Shown piece after piece: positions 1-7,304 of a DNA stretch of 8,853 nt. Each line of letters begins with the position of its first letter. Positions within the stretch are counted from its first letter, which is position 1. The notes below the pieces were generated by a model that saw nothing but the letters and a program-made list of their open reading frames with translations, did not search any database and was not told where the DNA came from. The stretch spans positions 1 to 8,853 of the forward strand of contig URUX01000104.1 in the NCBI GenBank assembly GCA_900551135.1. The letters are read 5' to 3'. This DNA comes from an uncultured Clostridium sp. (lineage in GTDB: Bacteria > Bacillota > Clostridia > Lachnospirales > Lachnospiraceae). Made by a program: the position numbers and the translations under genes.

Positions 1-56
1 TCATCTGCTTACAGGATTAATCTCTGTTTTTGCTAATGTTAACTAAATGACATTGG
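1..56. other. Unassigned DNA following the break in the recombinase gene
   Basis: The recombinase reading frame on the minus strand stops resembling its family at about base 56. The remaining bases to the window edge are AT-rich, contain stops in the recombinase frame and encode nothing recognisable. This could be the end of an insertion element or a deletion junction. There is too little sequence to show an inverted repeat or a target duplication, so the origin is unknown. Confidence 0.4.
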
Positions 57-494
57 TTCACTTATCCGTATCCCAGTAGAGGTTATGGTCTCTAAAATCA
101 GGGCAATCTTCTCGTTTCCCTGCCTGCGGGCAGTATGAACCAGCCTTAGATACTCTTCCTTTCTCAGTTCCTTTTTTTCAGAACAAAAGATCTCTCTCTG
201 ATGCTTCAAAAGCTGAATTTTCTTATCATACCAGCCCATATATTCAAAAAATCGATTTAATGCCACCAGCATTGAATTAATACTGGCAACTGCATATTCC
301 TGTTCCAGTAAACTGTTTTTATATTGGATTGCCAGTTCTTTCGTAATCTCCTTCCCCTGTACATAATTTAAAAAACGGCGCACATCTCTCTCGTATTTTT
401 CGATGGTCAGCGGACTTTTTTCTTCTTCTCCCAGCTGATTTAAATATTCCGTCAGATGCTGCCAGTAACTCTCTGCTCTCTCTCTCGTCTCCAT
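39..494 (-). pseudogene. Tyrosine recombinase / phage-type integrase, truncated after catalytic Arg I
   Basis: Residues about 10-95 form the N-terminal SAM-like, core-DNA-binding fold of tyrosine recombinases, with the typical SPLTIEKYERDVRRF opening and an alpha-helical stretch to FFEYMGW. The catalytic domain begins near residue 107 and reaches TSTGIRISE, where Arg143 matches the first catalytic arginine of the family. The family would continue with about 130-150 more residues carrying the lysine, the HxxR box and the tyrosine nucleophile. Here the protein ends five residues later in PMSFS and a stop. Strand cleavage is therefore impossible and the gene is almost certainly a remnant. The start ATG at 494 has a good AGGGGAG ribosome site about 5 nt upstream, so expression signals survive. 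It could still produce a DNA-binding fragment. It is separated from the next gene upstream by a strong hairpin. Confidence 0.85.
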
Positions 495-522
495 TTTTAC
501 TCCCCTGCACTTAATTCTCTCT

Positions 523-563
523 ATATAGAAATATAGGGCAGAACCTGCCCTATATTTCTATAT
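523..563. repeat. Perfect 19-bp inverted repeat (hairpin) between recombinase remnant and spoIID-like gene
   Basis: Arms at 523-541 and 545-563 are exact reverse complements around a 3-nt AAC loop. The inner six pairs are GC-rich (GGGCAG/CTGCCC) and the outer thirteen are AT-rich. It lies downstream of the minus-strand spoIID-like gene, where a terminator would be expected, but neither side has a clean T-run. It may be a terminator of unusual form, an operator for the recombinase gene, or a mobile-element relic. Confidence 0.8.
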
Positions 564-604
564 GATGCTGCTTTCGATTTATTTTTTCCAGCCTTCCAAA
601 TCGC

Positions 605-2881
605 TTAATAAACGGCTTCTCTGATTTCTGCTCCTTCATAAAAGAAACCTAAAATTTCCTGATAATCTTTTCCATCCACAGCCATTTGCTGAGCCCCGTT
701 CTGGCTCATACCTGCGCCGTGTCCATAGCCGCCTCCATAAATATAGAAGGAAAGGGTTCCATCTGCTGCCGTTCTTTTTTCAATTGAAATATAGGCGCTG
801 GGCAGAATCGAAAATCCAGTCTGGGTTTTTCCGTCTTTTTTCGTAATCTCCAGAGAAGGATCTCCCAGGACACTCCGGATTTGATTTTGTCCCTCCAGAA
901 TTTTTTCTCCTGAAGTTCCCTGTATGACAAGACTTTGAACCACTCCTCCCGGCCCCCGCTTCGTCACTTCCATACCAGTGATGTCTCCAATTTCCGGAAC
1001 CTTTTTCTGGAGATACTGAGGTGTAATTCTGGTTTCCCACCGGTACATGGCATAATTCTGGTCATAAGCCGGGCAATCCCTGTTTTTAATAAACTCCGAA
1101 AAAGCGGCATTACTGGACAAATCCAGACATTCTTTCCTATCCCGCAATTCCCTGGCTTTCAAATATGGCGCAGCTGCTCCGCTGCCTCCCCAGGCGCTTC
1201 CGTCTGTTGTGTGACCACAAGAGGTGGAAAAGTAAAACGCTTCAATGGCGCTGCCTTCATAAAACATCATCTGGCCGTAGGTTGCATTAACTGCCTCTGT
1301 GGTTCTGGCTGACTCTTCTGTATTGTTATATACCTGAAATCCAGTGCTGTCATCTACATGGGCTCCATACCGGCTGTAGCTGTTTCCTAAAATCTGCCGG
1401 TATGCATAAGTCCTGGCGCAGACTGCCTGCGCCTTTAATGCCTCTAATTCGTAACTTGCCGGCATCTCGCTGGAAACTACTTTTTTCAGATAATCTTCCA
1501 GATAAAGGTCATTCACTATGGTAAGGCCTTCCGGCTCTTCCCTGATTTCCACGGTTCCGCTGTAAGACGGAGTTCCCTGGCTTCTGGAAATCGAAGAAAT
1601 GGAAATCCGTCCCTGCTCTGTTTCCGGAGAAATTGCCGCGCGCCCGTCCTTCAGATATTTACTGCCCGGTTCCACAGTCAGGCTTTCTCCTGCTTTCAGC
1701 TTCTTCTCCTTTTTTCCATATGTAATCACTGCATCTGTGTCACAGGTCAAAGTTACGGAAGGGTGAAAAATCGATTGAAATCCGGTATCCATTAAAAGTA
1801 CCCGGATCTTCTTTGCATCAAAATCCCGGATAATCAGCGCAGCGCACAGCTTCCCGTCACTGGTGACAAATTCCTGGTTGTCATAACCTACCAGAATGTC
1901 TGAAAGTTTCCCCTCCCTATACTGACCGTAAACCTTGTGAACACGAAAGCTTTTATCCAGTTCCAGCAAGCCGTACCCTTCTATTTCAATCCCATTTTCA
2001 CTGACTGACAAAACCCTGCCGGTAATCTTGTCATTCTTCACAGAGATTTTTACCAGTTTTCCCGATTCCAGCTGCAAATCTACCAGACTGTTCCGAAATT
2101 CTTCCAGATTGTCAATTCCTTTTCCGGAAAAGGTCCGGCATACACTTCCCAAATGTACCTGAACGGTATCGGTTTTGCTGTCGTCCAGCCATACATTTTC
2201 ATAAACTACATCTTTTGAAATCAGGCGGCGAACCCCAATCATCTCATTTCCCCGAACCATGATTTCCAGCTGGCAGTCAATATAAGCGTCCAGCGCCAGC
2301 CCTTCAAACCGGAAATTTCCCTCACTGGTATAGGCCATCCAGCTTTCAGATGGTTTGATATTAGACGGAGTTCCATACAGCAGTACCTCTAAAGTACGAA
2401 CCCCATCTTCCCCTTCTGATACTCCCAATTCTTTTATCAGTTTATCATACAGAAGCCAGAAATCTTCTTCCGGATACGGATGGCTCCGGTTCTTTTTCAC
2501 CAGTCCTACCGCTGCTTCCAAAGGCTTGGAAAACGCGGCTGCCAGATGGCTGACTTCTTCATATGTAATCGGTTTCTGAGCTGAAGCTGCTGCAGGTTCT
2601 GTCAGTTCCTCTGACAAAATTCCCTGGTCATAGAGATAATCCATATACGGCACATACCAGTTGTTCTGTTCTTTTTGCGCAAAATGAGAAGTGCCCTTTT
2701 CTTTCTGATACTGAAGCACACCCTCTCTGGAGTCCAGCATCAGTGCCACTGCTTTTGCCGCCTTTGCTCTGGTAAGACCTTCCGCCCTGTGATCCGGCTC
2801 TAAAACCACGATAATTGCCATCAGTGCAGCAATAATCGAAAGAATCCACACTACCGGCGTAATGAATGATTTTTTGTTCAT
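605..2881 (-). CDS. Membrane-anchored SpoIID/LytB-domain protein (probable peptidoglycan lytic transglycosylase)
   Basis: The protein has 758 residues. Residues about 7-27 form a signal anchor, and residues 35-120 contain two stretches resembling SLH repeats (LTRAKAAKAVALML; WYVPYMDYLYDQGIL then ITYEEVSHLAAAF). Residues 120-435 are a mixed beta-rich region I do not recognise. The C-terminal SpoIID domain spans about 440-755. It carries the catalytic glutamate in SSEMP (Glu472), the metal-associated STSCGHT motif (Cys555, His557) and the family signature GGGYGHGAGMSQNGA (716-730). Family members cleave glycan strands stripped of stem peptides at the outer membrane face, classically during forespore engulfment. 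At over twice the length of the canonical sporulation SpoIID (about 340 residues), this is better viewed as a multidomain paralogue than spoIID itself. The start ATG overlaps the stop of the upstream transporter gene (ATGA), which implies translational coupling. Confidence 0.9.
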   Translation of the reverse strand: MNKKSFITPVVWILSIIAALMAIIVVLEPDHRAEGLTRAKAAKAVALMLDSREGVLQYQKEKGTSHFAQKEQNNWYVPYMDYLYDQGILSEELTEPAAASAQKPITYEEVSHLAAAFSKPLEAAVGLVKKNRSHPYPEEDFWLLYDKLIKELGVSEGEDGVRTLEVLLYGTPSNIKPSESWMAYTSEGNFRFEGLALDAYIDCQLEIMVRGNEMIGVRRLISKDVVYENVWLDDSKTDTVQVHLGSVCRTFSGKGIDNLEEFRNSLVDLQLESGKLVKISVKNDKITGRVLSVSENGIEIEGYGLLELDKSFRVHKVYGQYREGKLSDILVGYDNQEFVTSDGKLCAALIIRDFDAKKIRVLLMDTGFQSIFHPSVTLTCDTDAVITYGKKEKKLKAGESLTVEPGSKYLKDGRAAISPETEQGRISISSISRSQGTPSYSGTVEIREEPEGLTIVNDLYLEDYLKKVVSSEMPASYELEALKAQAVCARTYAYRQILGNSYSRYGAHVDDSTGFQVYNNTEESARTTEAVNATYGQMMFYEGSAIEAFYFSTSCGHTTDGSAWGGSGAAAPYLKARELRDRKECLDLSSNAAFSEFIKNRDCPAYDQNYAMYRWETRITPQYLQKKVPEIGDITGMEVTKRGPGGVVQSLVIQGTSGEKILEGQNQIRSVLGDPSLEITKKDGKTQTGFSILPSAYISIEKRTAADGTLSFYIYGGGYGHGAGMSQNGAQQMAVDGKDYQEILGFFYEGAEIREAVY

Positions 2882-4110
2882 AATTTCTTATAGCTCCCGT
2901 CTGTCTCCTCTACATAGTCCAAGTCACTATAATCTTCTGTAGAAACAGACAGCCCCTGTTTTTCCAGTCTGCTGTTGATGAAATCTCCAATTAAACGGTA
3001 AATTACCGCAAAGGTAGGAACTCCGATTATCATTCCTACAAATCCAAACAGACCGCCGAACAGCAAGATGGAAAATAATACCCAGAAACTGGAAACCCCT
3101 GTGGAATCCCCCAAAATCTTCGGTCCTAAAATATTGCCGTCAAACTGCTGCAGCAGCAGAATGAAAATCAGGAAATACAGGCACTGAATCGGGCTGACCA
3201 GCAAAATCAGAAACGCACTGGGGATAGCTCCGATAAACGGGCCAAAAAACGGAATAATGTTGGTAACGCCTACAATTACGCTGACTAATAATGTATATGG
3301 CATCTTCATAAAACTCAGACATACAAAACACATAATTCCGATAATCAGAGAATCCACAATCTTGCCAATAATGAATCTTCCAAATACCTGATGGATAAAT
3401 CTGGCTTCCTTTACGATCCGGTTGGCCCATTCTATGGAAAAGAGTCCATACATTATCTTCTTTGCCAGAGCCACAAACTGCTCTTTAATATTCAGAAGGT
3501 AAATCATAACAATGATGCCGATCAGCAGATTTTTCAGCCAGACCAGCAGGCTGATTACACCTAAAGAAAGATTTCCTAAAATTCCCAAAATCTTATCTAA
3601 ATTTGGTTCCAACACGCCCTGAGCCCAGGCTGATAAGCGGTTTAAGGAGTTAATGGCAAAACTCTCTGCCTCCGGATTATTTTCCAGAACCTGGGATACC
3701 CAGAGCGACAGATTTCTCATATTTTCCGGCAGAGCGTATACTGCATTCTGGATACTTTTAATAACCTCCGGAATCAATATGGAAAACAGCCCTACTACAA
3801 TTGCAATAAGGGCTACCAGGCTGACAAGGGTTCCCAGGCTTTTTGCCAGCGCTTTTCCATTTTTTTCATTTTTAACCCATCTGGAAAATACCGGCTCTGT
3901 CTTTGCTACACACCGGTTGTAAATAGGTGTTAACAGATAGGCCATTACCGCACCGTAAATTACCGGAGCCATAATATCTGTCAGCATGGAAAACAGGCCC
4001 TTTACGTTGTCAAACTTTAACAGCACAAAACAAAATGCAATACTGGCCGCAATTACCAGAAATGCTGTAACCCCCCAGCAAATGTAATGATAAAACTTTT
4101 GTCTGTTCAT
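2878..4110 (-). CDS. AI-2E family transporter (YtvI/PerM-type membrane protein)
   Basis: The 410-residue integral membrane protein has hydrophobic segments near residues 10-32, 43-63, 92-114, 180-206, 245-268, 272-300, 305-322 and 340-372. Family hallmarks are GVTNIIPFFGPFIGAIPS (281-298), QQFDGNILGPKILG (321-334) and FVGMIIGVPTFAV (357-369). The family exports or exchanges small solutes; members have been linked to autoinducer-2 export or Na+/H+ antiport, and the substrate here cannot be predicted. The ATG at 4110 is chosen because GGGGGAAG ends 5 nt upstream. A longer frame starts at a TTG at 4134 but would swallow that ribosome site. The acidic tail (390-405) is probably cytoplasmic. The stop overlaps the spoIID-like start by 4 bp, so the two are one transcription unit. 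No convincing promoter lies directly upstream; read-through from the structured RNA at 4205-4400 is possible. Confidence 0.9.
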   Translation of the reverse strand: MNRQKFYHYICWGVTAFLVIAASIAFCFVLLKFDNVKGLFSMLTDIMAPVIYGAVMAYLLTPIYNRCVAKTEPVFSRWVKNEKNGKALAKSLGTLVSLVALIAIVVGLFSILIPEVIKSIQNAVYALPENMRNLSLWVSQVLENNPEAESFAINSLNRLSAWAQGVLEPNLDKILGILGNLSLGVISLLVWLKNLLIGIIVMIYLLNIKEQFVALAKKIMYGLFSIEWANRIVKEARFIHQVFGRFIIGKIVDSLIIGIMCFVCLSFMKMPYTLLVSVIVGVTNIIPFFGPFIGAIPSAFLILLVSPIQCLYFLIFILLLQQFDGNILGPKILGDSTGVSSFWVLFSILLFGGLFGFVGMIIGVPTFAVIYRLIGDFINSRLEKQGLSVSTEDYSDLDYVEETDGSYKKL

Positions 4111-4178
4111 AAATGCTTCCCCCAATATTTCCAAATGTATTCTGATTTCCCACTTATTGGATAGTCTATAATGCAGAT

Positions 4179-4209
4179 AAAGCAGCGATTGCTCGCTGCT
4201 TTCTTCTTT
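4179..4209. terminator. Terminator-like hairpin after the structured RNA, possibly bidirectional
   Basis: Arms 4179-4188 and 4193-4202 are a perfect 10-bp inverted repeat (AAAGCAGCGA/TCGCTGCTTT) with a 4-nt loop. Read leftward (minus strand), it follows the structured RNA and is trailed by TTTATCT, a modest U-tract. Read rightward, it is trailed by TTTCTTCTTTT, a better tract, yet no plus-strand gene precedes it. I favour the end of the leftward RNA, with some read-through into the transporter gene. Confidence 0.65.
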
Positions 4210-4400
4210 TGTAACCCCAAAATGCCGGTTCTTACTAATTGACCCCTAGCAAAGCTAGGTGGGCAACCTCAATCAAACTTCTGCCATCCACTCAAAAGGA
4301 GGCCCGGCATCCGCCTGAAAATATTGGAATCCCGATGTCATAGTGTAGGTTCAAATACGTAAGAGTGTCGAACATTCCAGGTGTTACAAGTTCACATAAT
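4205..4400 (-). ncRNA. ssrS: Structured non-coding RNA, probable 6S RNA
   Basis: On the minus strand, bases 4388-4373 (UGUAACACCUGGAAUG) pair with 4224-4210 (CAUUUUGGGGUUACA) over about 14 pairs with one mismatch and one bulge, closing a loop of about 150 nt. Inside are a stem of GGGCCUC with GAGGUUGCCC (4305-4299 with 4270-4261) and a 3'-side hairpin CCUAGC-UUU-GCUAGG (4259-4245). The surrounding segments are unpaired or weakly paired. A consensus sigma-A promoter lies just upstream and a terminator-like hairpin follows. A free-standing RNA of about 200 nt with a long closing stem, large open middle, terminal stem and extra 3' bubble hairpin fits 6S RNA, which binds sigma-A RNA polymerase by mimicking an open promoter. 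No T-box, SRP, tmRNA or RNase P signature is visible. The identity rests on structure and recall, not on a covariance search. Confidence 0.6.
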
Positions 4401-4413
4401 TTTTACATAAGTA

Positions 4414-4442
4414 AGTATACAATAAAAGCATTATAATTTCAA
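4414..4442 (-). promoter_or_regulatory. Sigma-A promoter for the structured RNA
   Basis: On the minus strand, TTGAAA (4442-4437) is followed after exactly 17 bp by TATACT (4419-4414). This is a near-consensus vegetative promoter, the strongest in the window. The predicted start is near 4407, just ahead of the closing stem of the RNA. No ribosome site or reading frame follows, consistent with an RNA gene. It diverges from the thioesterase promoter on the other strand. Confidence 0.8.
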
Positions 4443-4462
4443 GATGCATTTTCTCCCAAATG

Positions 4463-4471
4463 TGATAAAAT
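4463..4471 (+). promoter_or_regulatory. Extended -10 promoter for the hotdog thioesterase gene
   Basis: TGATAAAAT is an extended -10 element (TGnTAAAAT) about 32 bp upstream of the thioesterase start. The hexamer 17 bp further upstream does not match TTGACA, so the promoter would depend on the TG extension. The transcript would start near 4478, giving a short leader with the AGGAGG ribosome site. Confidence 0.5.
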
Positions 4472-4502
4472 AGCTGTATCAGAATTTTTTCAGGAGGCCA
4501 TT

Positions 4503-4892
4503 ATGACATTTGAAGAAGCAAAACTATTTTTTCAAAAGGATCTGTTTGCTACTCAGGCTGCCGGTATCGTCTTAACACAACTGGACGAAACAGGATCGGT
4601 CTGCACCATGAAACTGACTGACATCCATCGAAATGCTGCTGGCGCCGTCATGGGGGGAGCCTTATTTACCCTGGCTGATTTCGGCTTTGCCGCAGCCGCC
4701 AATTTTTCCGGCATGGGAACCGTTACCCTGAGCAGCCAGATCCAGTTTCTTGCAGGTGCCAAGGGCACAGAACTGACCGCCGTAACCCGCCCTGTAAAGG
4801 AAGGCCGCCATGCCTGCTTTTATGAAACGGTCATAACCGACGAACTGGGCACAAAAATTGCTGTGGTTACTGCCACGGGATACCGGAAATAA
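4503..4892 (+). CDS. PaaI-type hotdog-fold thioesterase
   Basis: The 129-residue length and layout are standard for single-domain PaaI/YbgC-type acyl-CoA thioesterases. A short N-terminal helix region is followed by the hotdog core: the segment GAVMGGALFTLADFGFAAAAN (about 47-67, central helix start), then TVTLSSQIQFLAGAKGTELTA and a C-terminal strand FYETVITDELGTKIAVVTATGY. The Asp of the LAD motif (Asp59) is retained. The family's HGG histidine is replaced by methionine (MGG). Such enzymes hydrolyse thioesters, in PaaI those of phenylacetate-pathway CoA intermediates. The neighbour iorAB makes aryl-acetyl-CoA, so a linked role is tempting, but the genes are convergent and that is inference. 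An AGGAGG ribosome site precedes the ATG by about 6 nt. Only 13 bp separate its stop from that of iorB. Confidence 0.88.
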   Translation: MTFEEAKLFFQKDLFATQAAGIVLTQLDETGSVCTMKLTDIHRNAAGAVMGGALFTLADFGFAAAANFSGMGTVTLSSQIQFLAGAKGTELTAVTRPVKEGRHACFYETVITDELGTKIAVVTATGYRK

Positions 4893-4905
4893 TGGTTTGC
4901 ATATA

Positions 4906-5493
4906 TCAGACTTCCTTACTGTCCTTTTCCATCTCATATCCCAGCAAAAATGCTTTTTTATTTAATTCAATGGTTTTTGGCGGAACGGTTTTTTCTATGA
5001 CATCCAGCCACAGTTCTTTCTCAAAGTCCATGTGCTTTGCAGCCACTCCCAGCACGATTACGTTAAATGCCCTGCTGTTTCCCAGTTCCAGGGCCTTTTT
5101 TCCCGCTTCTACCGCATACACCGTGTGCTCCTTTTTCAGGGTTTCCAGAATTCCTTCCGGATATTCTGCTGTACCGGTTACAACGGTAATGGGATCTATC
5201 CGCTCATCATTGACTACTATCACGCCTTCCGGCTTTAAAAACTGGATATAGCGGAGTGCTTCCAGACGCTCAAATGCAATTAAAACATCTGCCTGCCCCT
5301 CTTCTACAATCGGTTCTGCCACTTTCTCGCCGTAACGCACAAAGGTGACTACACTTCCGCCTCTCTGAGCCATACCGTGAACTTCAGACAGCTTTACGTC
5401 ATATCCTCCTGCCGTAGCGATTCCGCCTAAAATGCGGCTGGTAAGCAGCGTTCCCTGACCTCCTACGCCTACAATCATGATATTTTTTGTCAT
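4906..5493 (-). CDS. iorB: Indolepyruvate:ferredoxin oxidoreductase, beta subunit
   Basis: The 195-residue protein is the gamma-domain subunit of 2-oxoacid:ferredoxin oxidoreductases. The N-terminal GVGGQGTLL (9-17) is the phosphate/CoA-binding loop of this domain, and SEVHGMAQRGGSV (36-48) is the other family hallmark. It has no iron-sulfur motif, as expected for the small subunit. With IorA it catalyses CoA-dependent oxidative decarboxylation of indolepyruvate, phenylpyruvate and related aryl pyruvates from amino-acid transamination, reducing ferredoxin in the cytoplasm. Its ATG overlaps the iorA stop by one base (TAATG), and the ribosome site GAGGAGGT lies within the last codons of iorA, so the two are translationally coupled. 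The length matches the family and nothing is missing. Confidence 0.95.
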   Translation of the reverse strand: MTKNIMIVGVGGQGTLLTSRILGGIATAGGYDVKLSEVHGMAQRGGSVVTFVRYGEKVAEPIVEEGQADVLIAFERLEALRYIQFLKPEGVIVVNDERIDPITVVTGTAEYPEGILETLKKEHTVYAVEAGKKALELGNSRAFNVIVLGVAAKHMDFEKELWLDVIEKTVPPKTIELNKKAFLLGYEMEKDSKEV

Positions 5494-7232
5494 TACGCTT
5501 TTACCTCCTCAATGGCATCGAATTTACACAGCTTCATGCACAAACCGCATCCATTACACATAGACGGATTAATTTTTACGGTTCCATCTTCATTTCTTGT
5601 AAGAGCCGGACATCCCGGTTTTAAACACTGTCCGCACTTCTTACATTTGTCTGAAACAGCCCGGCACTTGCTGGGGAAGGTTACTCCCTTTAACAATACA
5701 CATGGAGACTTGGTGATAATTACAGAAACTTCATCCCGTTCCACTTCTCTCTTTACTACCTCTGCCAGTGTATCCGTATCAAAGGCATTTACCTCATAAA
5801 CGTGTTCGATGCCCAGTGCCTTACATAAATGGTACAGACTGATGGCATACGTGGTTTCACCTTTTAAGGTTTTTCCGGTTGCGGCATGATCCTGGTGTCC
5901 CGTCATGCCAGTGGTGGAGTTATCTAAAATCATCACCGTTCCGGCAGATTTGTTATATACCATGTTCATCAGGGAATTGATTCCTGTATGTAAGAACGTA
6001 GAATCTCCAATAACAGCCACCCAGTTTTTGATATACTCCCGTCCCTTTGCCTTTTCCATACCATGCAGAGAAGAGATGCTGGCTCCCATGCAAATTGTCG
6101 TATCTACTACATTCAATGGCGGGACTGCCCCCAGGGTATAACAGCCAATATCACCTGCCGCATGGATTTTCAGCCGGTTCAATACCGAATATACGCTTCT
6201 GTGAGGACATCCCGGGCAAAGAATCGGAGGCCTTGCCGGAACCTCAGCAGGCCGGGCTGCTGCAATCTCCTGTCCCAGCACCTTTGTACGGATTAAGTTG
6301 GCGCTGTACTCTCCCTGACGGGTAAACAGTTCTTTTCCAATGCATTCAATCCCCCAGGATTTAATCTGTTCTTCCAATACTGGTTCCAGTTCTTCAAAAA
6401 TATACAGTTTTTCCACTTTTGACGCAAATTCTTCAATCAGCTTTTTAGGCAGGGGATGTACCATACCCAGTTTTAATACGGAAGCATCCGGCATTGCCTC
6501 TTTCACATACTGGTACGGAATACCACTGGTAATAAAGCCCACCGACAAATCACGGTACTCTGCCCGGTTAATCGCAAATCCGGAAGCATCCTCCGCCATT
6601 TTGTCCATTCTGGCTTCTACTACCAGATGACGTCCCTTGGCATTGCCTGGCATCATAACGTATTTGGCCGGATTTCTGGTATACGGTTTGTCTTCCGGAA
6701 CTGCTCTGTCTTCCAGAGTTACCACACCCTGGGAATGGGACAGCCTGGTTGTGCTGCGGACGATAACAGGAGTGTCATACTCTTCACTCAGTTCATATGC
6801 CAGTTTTACAAAATCCTTTGCTTCCTGGCTGTCCGACGGCTCTAATACCGGCACATTGGCAGCACGCCCAATCATTCTGGTATCCTGCTCGTTCTGGGAA
6901 CTGTACATACCAGGATCATCAGCTACAATCAGAACCATTCCGCCGCCTACTCCGGTATATGCTGCTGTATACAGAGGATCGGCTGCCACATTCAGGCCTA
7001 CATGCTTCATCGATGCCAAAGAACGGACGCCGCTGATGGATGCGCCAATGGCTACCTCTGTGGCTACTTTTTCATTGGGAGCCCACTCTGCATATACCTC
7101 TTCATATTTTGCAAGATTCTCACTGATTTCTGTACTTGGAGTACCAGGATAGGCGGCTGACACTTTTACGCCCGCTTCCCACGCACCTCTGGCAAAAGCT
7201 TCATTGCCCAGCATAATTTTCTTTTCGCTCAA
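5493..7232 (-). CDS. iorA: Indolepyruvate:ferredoxin oxidoreductase, alpha subunit
   Basis: The 579-residue protein is full length for IorA. Residues 1-200 are the pyrimidine-binding domain, with MLGNEAFARGAWEAG (7-21) and YPGTPSTEIS (28-37). The middle domain runs to about 325. Residues 335-515 are the thiamine-diphosphate domain, with CPGCPHR (339-345), GDIGCYTLG (360-368) and the GDS...N cofactor motif (Gly409-Asp410, Asn438). The C-terminus is a two-cluster ferredoxin domain: Cys530/533/536/541 and Cys559/562/565/569. It is the catalytic and electron-transfer subunit in aryl-pyruvate oxidation. The start is TTG, because AAAGGAGGA (7248-7241 on the minus strand) ends 8 nt upstream; the next ATG (residue 7) would be too far from it. 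It is first in an operon with iorB, transcribed from an extended -10 promoter with a palindrome in its leader. Confidence 0.95.
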   Translation of the reverse strand: MSEKKIMLGNEAFARGAWEAGVKVSAAYPGTPSTEISENLAKYEEVYAEWAPNEKVATEVAIGASISGVRSLASMKHVGLNVAADPLYTAAYTGVGGGMVLIVADDPGMYSSQNEQDTRMIGRAANVPVLEPSDSQEAKDFVKLAYELSEEYDTPVIVRSTTRLSHSQGVVTLEDRAVPEDKPYTRNPAKYVMMPGNAKGRHLVVEARMDKMAEDASGFAINRAEYRDLSVGFITSGIPYQYVKEAMPDASVLKLGMVHPLPKKLIEEFASKVEKLYIFEELEPVLEEQIKSWGIECIGKELFTRQGEYSANLIRTKVLGQEIAAARPAEVPARPPILCPGCPHRSVYSVLNRLKIHAAGDIGCYTLGAVPPLNVVDTTICMGASISSLHGMEKAKGREYIKNWVAVIGDSTFLHTGINSLMNMVYNKSAGTVMILDNSTTGMTGHQDHAATGKTLKGETTYAISLYHLCKALGIEHVYEVNAFDTDTLAEVVKREVERDEVSVIITKSPCVLLKGVTFPSKCRAVSDKCKKCGQCLKPGCPALTRNEDGTVKINPSMCNGCGLCMKLCKFDAIEEVKA

Positions 7233-7273
7233 TTTACATATCCTCCTTTACGGGGTGTCCTCTCTTTTTTGAA

Positions 7274-7294
7274 GTAACTGTTCAGAACGGTTAC
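7274..7294. promoter_or_regulatory. 21-bp near-perfect palindrome, candidate operator in the iorAB leader
   Basis: GTAACTGTTC-A-GAACGGTTAC is a 10+1+10 palindrome with a single mismatch. It lies about 4-24 nt downstream of the predicted iorAB transcription start, a classical position for a repressor roadblock. The very short loop makes a DNA operator more likely than an RNA hairpin. The cognate regulator is not in the window. Confidence 0.65.
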
Positions 7295-7304
7295 ATTTAT
7301 CGCC

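Noticed and set aside
935..1312. 125-residue open frame on the plus strand
   Set aside because: Antisense to the SpoIID catalytic domain, with no ribosome site and no family resemblance.
4111..4134. TTG start extending the AI-2E transporter by 8 residues
   Set aside because: The extension would translate through the GGGGGAAG ribosome site that is correctly spaced for the ATG at 4110.
4205..4400. T-box leader, SRP RNA, tmRNA or RNase P RNA
   Set aside because: No T-box AGGGTGG core, no SRP GGAAGNAAGCA-like loop, no CCA-ending tRNA-like domain and too short for RNase P.
4892..5251. 119-residue plus-strand open frame opposite iorB
   Set aside because: Low-complexity Ser/Phe-rich translation typical of antisense; iorB on the other strand is complete and convincing.
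6637..7152. 171-residue open frame on the plus strand
   Set aside because: It lies entirely opposite iorA, which has full family motifs and length; no ribosome site or recognisable domain.
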